This document shows, one piece after another, positions 59,077 to 64,000 of a stretch of 64,000 nucleotides of DNA (positions are counted from its first letter, which is position 1; the number at the start of each line of letters is the position of its first letter). Under the pieces are notes generated by a model, which searched no databases, had not been told where the DNA came from, and was given only the letters and a program-made list of their open reading frames with translations. Both the position numbers and the translations under genes were made by a program. Origin of the DNA: UBA9076 sp964418835 (GTDB lineage Bacteria; Bacillota_I; Bacilli_A; Erysipelotrichales; Erysipelotrichaceae); assembly GCA_964418835.1 (NCBI GenBank), contig CAYQNJ010000005.1, positions 1 to 64,000 of the forward strand. Reading direction: 5' to 3'.

Positions 59077-59927
59077 CACAAATACAATGGTTCCCTGGTC
59101 ATATGACTAAAGCTAAAAGAGAGATGGAAGCATCTCTTAAGTTAGTTGATATGGTAATTGAAATAAGAGATGCTAGGATACCTAATTCTTCTAGTAATCC
59201 TATGTTAAGAGAAATGATTAATCATAAGCCTTATTTAATTTTATTGTCAAAAAAAGATAAGGCAGATGATTTAAAAACTAAACAATGGGTTGAGTATTTT
59301 AAGGATAAAGGTATAGCTTGTGTTGAAGTTGATTTACTTAAAGATAATGTAATTAAACTGGTTAAGGATGAAGTTCATAAGATAATGAAACCTTGGATTG
59401 ATAAACAAAAATCAAGGGGGATTAATCCTAGGGCTATAAGAGTAATGGTTAGTGGTATACCTAATGTTGGTAAGAGTACTTTAATTAATAGGATAGCGAA
59501 AAAGAAGATCGCAAAGACTGCGGATAAACCTGGAGTCACAAGAAGTTTACAATGGATAAGATTAGATAAGGATATTGATTTATTAGATACTCCTGGAATA
59601 TTATGGCCAAAATTTGATAATGAGACTATTGGTTTAAATCTTGCGGTAGTAGGGTCTATTAATGATGATATTTTAGATGTTGAACAAATTTCTGTTTATG
59701 CTTTAAAGTACTTAGTTAATAAATATCCTAACTTTATTAAAGAAAGATACAATATAGAAATTGATGAAGATCCTTATGTAATGTTAGAAAATATAGGAAA
59801 TTCAAAAGGTTTATTAAGAAAAGGTGAAGTTGATTTTGAAAGAACAATGAAGTATTTTTTAACTGAAATCAGAAATGATAAGATTGGTAAGATAACTTGG
59901 GAAGAAGTAAATGAAGAAAACAACTAA
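59073..59927 (+). CDS. rbgA: Ribosome-biogenesis GTPase RbgA (YlqF)
   Basis: The 284-aa circularly permuted GTPase has FPGHMTKAKREM, then G4 LSKKDKAD before G1 SGIPNVGKST and G3 LDTPGILWP. It is essential for late 50S assembly in Bacillus. It shares bases with lepB upstream and overlaps rnhB by 17 bases. The lepB-rbgA-rnhB order is conserved. Confidence 0.95.
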   Translation: MTQIQWFPGHMTKAKREMEASLKLVDMVIEIRDARIPNSSSNPMLREMINHKPYLILLSKKDKADDLKTKQWVEYFKDKGIACVEVDLLKDNVIKLVKDEVHKIMKPWIDKQKSRGINPRAIRVMVSGIPNVGKSTLINRIAKKKIAKTADKPGVTRSLQWIRLDKDIDLLDTPGILWPKFDNETIGLNLAVVGSINDDILDVEQISVYALKYLVNKYPNFIKERYNIEIDEDPYVMLENIGNSKGLLRKGEVDFERTMKYFLTEIRNDKIGKITWEEVNEENN

Positions 59928-60522
59928 TGAATATGAACATAAATATTGGCCTAGTACTGTTATAGGTATTGATGAGGCTGGAAGGGGTCCTTTAGCTGGA
60001 CCTTTAGTAGTTGCTGGTGTAATCTTTCCTAGTGGTTATAAAAATGAAAATATTTATGATTCTAAAGGAATAAGTGAAAAAAGAAGAAATGAATTATTTA
60101 ATATTATTAAAGAAGATGCTTTAGAATATGAAATATTAATTATTTCAAGTGAGGAAATAGATAAAGTTAATATATTACAAGCCACAAAAAATGGAATGTT
60201 TGAAATAGGTAGTATTTTAAATAGTAATATTGTGTTAACTGATGCTGTTGATATTAAAATAGAAAATAAAACAGTTATACCAATAATTAAAGGTGATCAA
60301 AAAAGTATCAGTATAGCAGGTGCTAGTATTTTAGCAAAAGTTACTAGGGATAGTATTATGGATGAATATCATAAAATGTATCCTGAGTATGGATTTAATA
60401 AAAATAAAGGTTATCCAACAAAACTACACTTAGAAGCTTTAGAAAAATATGGAATATTAGATATTCATAGAAAAACATTTGGACCGGTTTCAAAACATAA
60501 TCAACTTAGATTAGATATATAG
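59911..60522 (+). CDS. rnhB: Ribonuclease HII
   Basis: The 203-aa protein has the active-site GIDEAGRGPLAGP (Asp21, Glu22), a further Asp in LTDAVD and SIAGASILAKVTRD. It removes single ribonucleotides and RNA primers from DNA. The first ATG (59911) lies within rbgA and no Shine-Dalgarno is clear, so translation is probably coupled. Confidence 0.95.
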   Translation: MKKTTNEYEHKYWPSTVIGIDEAGRGPLAGPLVVAGVIFPSGYKNENIYDSKGISEKRRNELFNIIKEDALEYEILIISSEEIDKVNILQATKNGMFEIGSILNSNIVLTDAVDIKIENKTVIPIIKGDQKSISIAGASILAKVTRDSIMDEYHKMYPEYGFNKNKGYPTKLHLEALEKYGILDIHRKTFGPVSKHNQLRLDI

Positions 60523-60561
60523 GATAAATATTAATATCTATAATACTTTCTAGAGGTATTT

Positions 60562-61278
60562 ATGGATATTAAAGACAAAATAGTTCAATATGCGTATATG
60601 TATGATGGGGATTTTAATAAGATTAGTAATGCAATAATTAACAATGAAAAAATATATAAACAAGAAATTAAAGATAACTATATTACTTATTTAGATAAAG
60701 AATATCCCATTGAGTTTAAGAAACTAAGGTTTCCACCATGGGTTATTTTTTATAAAGGAGATATTAGTTTGCTTAATAAAAAGTGTATTAGTATTGTAGG
60801 TTCTAGAAATGCATGTGATTATGGTATAAAAGTAACTAAAGAGATTGTCAGAAAGTATAATGATAAAGTGATTGTGTCAGGTCTTGCTAAAGGGATAGAT
60901 GCAATAGCTCATAGAGAGGCAATTAAATATAGTAAGACTATTGGTATTATTGGTAGTGGCATATCTATCAAATATCCTTATTGTAATAAAGATATTTATG
61001 ATATTATGGAAAAAGAGCACCTAATTATTAGTGAATATCCATATCATACAAAGGTAAAAAGACATCATTTTCCATTTAGAAATAGATTGATTGCAAGTTT
61101 AGGAGAATGTTTATATGTTAGTCAAGCAAAGATAAAAAGTGGTACTATGCTTAGTGTTAATGAGGCAATTAATTTATCTAAGGATGTTTGGGTTGTACCA
61201 TATCCACTTTATGAAGAAGAGGGCAAAGGTTGTAATTTATTAATTAGTCAGGGTGCTAACATCTTGACAGAAATATAA
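60562..61278 (+). CDS. dprA: DNA-processing protein DprA
   Basis: The 238-aa Rossmann protein has SIVGSRNACDYG, VSGLAKGIDAIAHREA, GIIGSGISIKYP and the late SGTMLSVNEAINLSKDVWVVP. It loads RecA on incoming single strands in transformation. It is shorter than usual: the C-terminal winged helix is missing and the N-terminal domain is reduced. AGAGG precedes the ATG and TATAAT lies at 60539-60544. Confidence 0.9.
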   Translation: MDIKDKIVQYAYMYDGDFNKISNAIINNEKIYKQEIKDNYITYLDKEYPIEFKKLRFPPWVIFYKGDISLLNKKCISIVGSRNACDYGIKVTKEIVRKYNDKVIVSGLAKGIDAIAHREAIKYSKTIGIIGSGISIKYPYCNKDIYDIMEKEHLIISEYPYHTKVKRHHFPFRNRLIASLGECLYVSQAKIKSGTMLSVNEAINLSKDVWVVPYPLYEEEGKGCNLLISQGANILTEI

Positions 61279-61330
61279 ATAGTGTAATAATTATTAATCT
61301 TAGTGATACATTTGTTTAGGAGGAATTTTA

Positions 61331-63376
61331 ATGAAGAACTTAGTAATAGTGGAATCACCTTCAAAATCAAAGACTATTGAAAAATATTTAGGTAAAAATT
61401 ATTCGGTAGTTTCAAGTAAAGGTCATATTAGGGATCTTGCGATTAAAGGTAAAGGTGGTTTAGGAATAGATATAGAAAATGGTTTTATACCTACATATGT
61501 TGTTTCTAAGGATAAAAAAGATGTTGTTAAAGATTTAAAAAGTCAGGTTAAAAAAGCTGATAATGTTTATCTTGCGACTGACCCTGATAGAGAGGGAGAA
61601 GCAATTTCTTGGCATTTAGCACAAGAATTAGATCTAAATACCGAAGATAATAATAGAGTTGTATTTAATGAAATAACAAAGGATGCAATAATTGATGCTT
61701 TTAATAAACCTAGAACAATAGATATGGGTTTAGTTAAATCACAAGAAACAAGAAGAATGTTAGATAGACTTATAGGTTTTAAGTTATCTAAGTTACTACA
61801 AACAAAAATAAAAAGTAAGTCTGCAGGTAGAGTTCAATCTGTAGCTTTAAAACTAATTGTTGAAAGAGAAAAAGAAATAAAAGCTTTTATTCCTGTTGAG
61901 TATTGGACACTGGATGCAATTTTTAATAAAGATAACATTTCTTTTGAGGCTGCTTTAAGTAAGATAAATGGTAAAAAAGCAGTTATTAATAATGAAGAAA
62001 AAGCAAAACTTGCATATGAGAACACTAAAGGTGAATTTGAGATAACAAGCATAAAGAAACAGATTAGAAAGAAAGAACCAAAACTTCCTTTTATAACCTC
62101 TACACTTCAACAAGAAGCTTCTACTAAACTTGGTTTTAGTGCTAGAAGAACGATGAGTGTTGCTCAAAGACTTTATGAAGGTGTTGAATTATCTAATGGG
62201 TTAGAAGGTTTAATTACTTATATGAGAACTGATAGTACAAGATTATCTAATACATTTGTACAAAGTGCTAAAAGTAAGATTGAAAAGGATTATGGTAAGA
62301 ATTATTTAGGTAAATATAAGATTAAAAATGACGAAGGTTCACAAGATGCGCATGAGGGTATTAGACCTACTAATTTAGAAAATACCCCAGACAGTATTAA
62401 AGAATACTTAAATAATGATCAATATAAATTATATAAATTTATTTACTTTAGAGCATTAGCATCATTAATGGCTCCAGCTTTAAATAATACTGTATCAGTT
62501 GTTTTAAGTAACAATGGATATGATTTTAATGCGAATGGTACTCAATTAGAGTTTGATGGTTATTTAAAGGTTTATGGGGATTATGAGTCAAGTAAGGATG
62601 TAATCCTTCCTAATTTAGAAGAGAAAGAAAGATTAACTCCAAAGAGTATTACTTCTAATCAACACTTTACTGAACCACCTTTAAGATATTCAGAAGCTAG
62701 ATTAATAAAAGAATTAGAAGAACAAGGTATTGGTAGACCTAGCACATATGCTTTAATCATTGAAACAATTCAAGATAGAGGGTATGTGACTTTAGATAAA
62801 AATAAGGAAACAAGTAAAACAAAGGTGTTTTTTCCAACTGAACAAGGTATGCTAACTACAGAGAAATTAGATCAGTTTTTCAGTAGTATAATTAATGTTA
62901 AATATACTGCTAATATGGAAAATGAATTAGATGAGATTGCGGATGGTAAGTTAGATAATGTAATAGCTTTGACAAAGTTTTGGGAAAAGTTTGTTCCTTT
63001 ATTAGATGAAGCTAATGAAAAGATGGAAAAGATTGAACCTGAAAAAACAGGTGAAAAATGTCCTTTGTGTGGTAATGATTTAGTTATTAGAGTAGGTAGA
63101 TTTGGTAAATTTATTTCTTGTTCAACTTATCCTGAATGTAAGTATACTGCTAAGATTGTTAAGGATGAGGCAGAGAAAGAGAAACCAGAACCTACAGGTA
63201 AAATGTGTCCTAGATGTGGTAGTGAATTATTAAAACGTAAATCTAGATATAATACTTATTTCCATGGTTGTTCATCATTTCCAAAATGTAACTACATGGA
63301 AACATTAGATGGTGAAGAAATAATACCTAAGGCTAAAACGAGTAAAAAGAAAACAACAAGAAGGACTAAAAAATGA
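61331..63376 (+). CDS. topA: DNA topoisomerase I
   Basis: The 681-aa enzyme has a TOPRIM domain (Glu9, TDPDREGE at 83-90) and the active Tyr297 in LITYMRTDSTRLS. Two C-terminal zinc ribbons follow, CPLCGNDL...CSTYPEC and CPRCGSEL...CSSFPKC, then a Lys-rich tail. It relaxes negative supercoils. AGGAGG precedes the ATG. It overlaps trmFO by 4 bases, and dprA-topA-trmFO is the Bacillus order. Confidence 0.96.
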   Translation: MKNLVIVESPSKSKTIEKYLGKNYSVVSSKGHIRDLAIKGKGGLGIDIENGFIPTYVVSKDKKDVVKDLKSQVKKADNVYLATDPDREGEAISWHLAQELDLNTEDNNRVVFNEITKDAIIDAFNKPRTIDMGLVKSQETRRMLDRLIGFKLSKLLQTKIKSKSAGRVQSVALKLIVEREKEIKAFIPVEYWTLDAIFNKDNISFEAALSKINGKKAVINNEEKAKLAYENTKGEFEITSIKKQIRKKEPKLPFITSTLQQEASTKLGFSARRTMSVAQRLYEGVELSNGLEGLITYMRTDSTRLSNTFVQSAKSKIEKDYGKNYLGKYKIKNDEGSQDAHEGIRPTNLENTPDSIKEYLNNDQYKLYKFIYFRALASLMAPALNNTVSVVLSNNGYDFNANGTQLEFDGYLKVYGDYESSKDVILPNLEEKERLTPKSITSNQHFTEPPLRYSEARLIKELEEQGIGRPSTYALIIETIQDRGYVTLDKNKETSKTKVFFPTEQGMLTTEKLDQFFSSIINVKYTANMENELDEIADGKLDNVIALTKFWEKFVPLLDEANEKMEKIEPEKTGEKCPLCGNDLVIRVGRFGKFISCSTYPECKYTAKIVKDEAEKEKPEPTGKMCPRCGSELLKRKSRYNTYFHGCSSFPKCNYMETLDGEEIIPKAKTSKKKTTRRTKK

Positions 63377-64000
63377 AAGTTAATATTATTGGGGCAGGGC
63401 TAGCTGGTTGTGAGGCTGCTTATCAACTTACAAAAAGAGGAATACCTGTTAGATTATATGAAATGAAACCTATCAAGTATTCAGATGCACATAGTAATGA
63501 AAACTTTGCAGAACTTGTATGTTCTAACTCTTTAAGGAGTGATCAATTAACTAATGCTGTAGGTGTTTTAAAGGCTGAGATGAGACTTTTAGATAGTTTG
63601 ATACTTAGAGTTGCGGATAGTTGTAGATTGCCTGCTGGGAGTGCTTTAGCTGTTGATAGAGAAGAATTTTCTAGAAAGATTACAGAAGAAATAAAATCTA
63701 ATCCTTTAATAGAGGTAGTCTATGAAGAGGTTAGTGAAATATTAGAAGGTCCTACTATTATTGCAAGTGGACCTCTTACTAGTAGTAGACTATATGATTC
63801 AATAAAGAAACTTGTTGGTGATGATGGATTATATTTTTATGATGCTGCAGCTCCAATTGTTGAAAAAGATAGTATTGATTTTGATATTGCATATTATAAA
63901 TCTAGATATGATAAAGGTGAAGCTGACTATATAAATTGTCCTATGAATAAAGAAGAGTTTGATAGTTTTTATGATAATTTGATTACTGCAGAAACAACTA
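63373..64000 (+). CDS. trmFO: tRNA (uracil-54) methyltransferase TrmFO, 5' part
   Basis: The first 209 codons are present; the gene runs off the window end. It starts KVNIIGAGLAGCEAAYQL, the FAD-binding GxGxxG, and holds AELVCSNSLRSD and LPAGSALAVDREEF. The enzyme makes ribothymidine 54 in tRNAs from methylene-folate and FAD. The ATG overlaps the topA stop, so it is coupled. Confidence 0.94.
   Translation, partial: MKVNIIGAGLAGCEAAYQLTKRGIPVRLYEMKPIKYSDAHSNENFAELVCSNSLRSDQLTNAVGVLKAEMRLLDSLILRVADSCRLPAGSALAVDREEFSRKITEEIKSNPLIEVVYEEVSEILEGPTIIASGPLTSSRLYDSIKKLVGDDGLYFYDAAAPIVEKDSIDFDIAYYKSRYDKGEADYINCPMNKEEFDSFYDNLITAETT

Noticed and set aside
60512..60540. Inverted repeat TAGATAT/ATATCTA between rnhB and dprA as a regulatory site.
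   Set aside because: It is AT-only apart from one pair, has a 15-base gap, and is expected by chance in such AT-rich sequence.

Overview
The window is one contiguous stretch of a very AT-rich bacterial chromosome. By inspection roughly 30% of bases are G or C. It is densely packed with housekeeping genes, nearly all preceded by strong AGGAGG-type ribosome binding sites. TGA is used as a stop and Trp is TGG, so the code is the standard bacterial one. Gene content and order point to the Bacilli/low-GC Firmicutes. The blocks dnaD-nth-ponA-recU-gpsB-rnpB, yqeG-yqeH-yhbY-yqeK-rsfS-methyltransferase, pgsA-recA-rny-ymdB, rnjB-ftsK-nup-ymfF-ymfH and plsY/parE-parC all match Bacillus order. The small gene set suggests a reduced, walled relative of the Mollicutes (Erysipelotrichia- or Izemoplasma-like), but the sequence alone does not name the species. 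An oxygen-sensitive glycyl-radical enzyme and a 2[4Fe-4S] ferredoxin suggest an anaerobe.

Layout. 1-1040: nine tRNA genes in two transcription units. 1070-4430: a small operon with an acetyltransferase, a FemABX peptidoglycan-bridge enzyme, a PAP2 phosphatase and a zinc-ribbon membrane protein. 4523-11144: metabolic accessory genes (GH13 glucosidase, HAD phosphatases, rhomboid, GNAT/pyrophosphatase-like fusion, AzlCD amino-acid exporter, oxidoreductases). 11128-15276: cysteine synthesis (cysE, cysK), hflX, an esterase and plsY. 15388-21734: topoisomerase IV and two membrane-anchored proteins of unknown function. 21750-28627: the yqe ribosome-biogenesis operon, mtnN, a thioredoxin-like protein, dnaD and nth. 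28639-33446: penicillin-binding protein, recU, gpsB, RNase P RNA and pgsA. 33487-41323: recA, rny, ymdB, a ZIP transporter, ferredoxin, miaB and a degenerate RNase J. 41335-54292: ftsK, the YjjI/YjjW glycyl-radical pair, a nucleoside-type BMP/ABC transporter with an embedded patatin, and a pair of M16 peptidases. 54406-64000: a short SSB, ffh, rpsP-khpA, rimM-trmD, rplS, lepB, rbgA, rnhB, dprA, topA and the start of trmFO.

The most interesting items are: (1) a YjjI/YjjW glycyl-radical system placed inside the nucleoside-uptake locus, together with a YjjU-type patatin, which recalls the E. coli yjjU-yjjV-yjjW-yjjI-deoCABD neighbourhood; (2) an RNase J homologue that has lost most of its metal ligands and is probably a non-catalytic subunit; (3) a perfect inverted repeat that pairs an anti-Shine-Dalgarno arm with the ribosome binding site of the first gene after the tRNA cluster, with the -10 box inside its loop; (4) two domain oddities, a shrunken NadD fused to YqeK and an acetyltransferase fused to a pyrophosphatase-like domain; and (5) a tandem pair of membrane-anchored proteins of unknown family behind parC. 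No mobile elements, CRISPR arrays, prophage genes or rRNA genes were seen.
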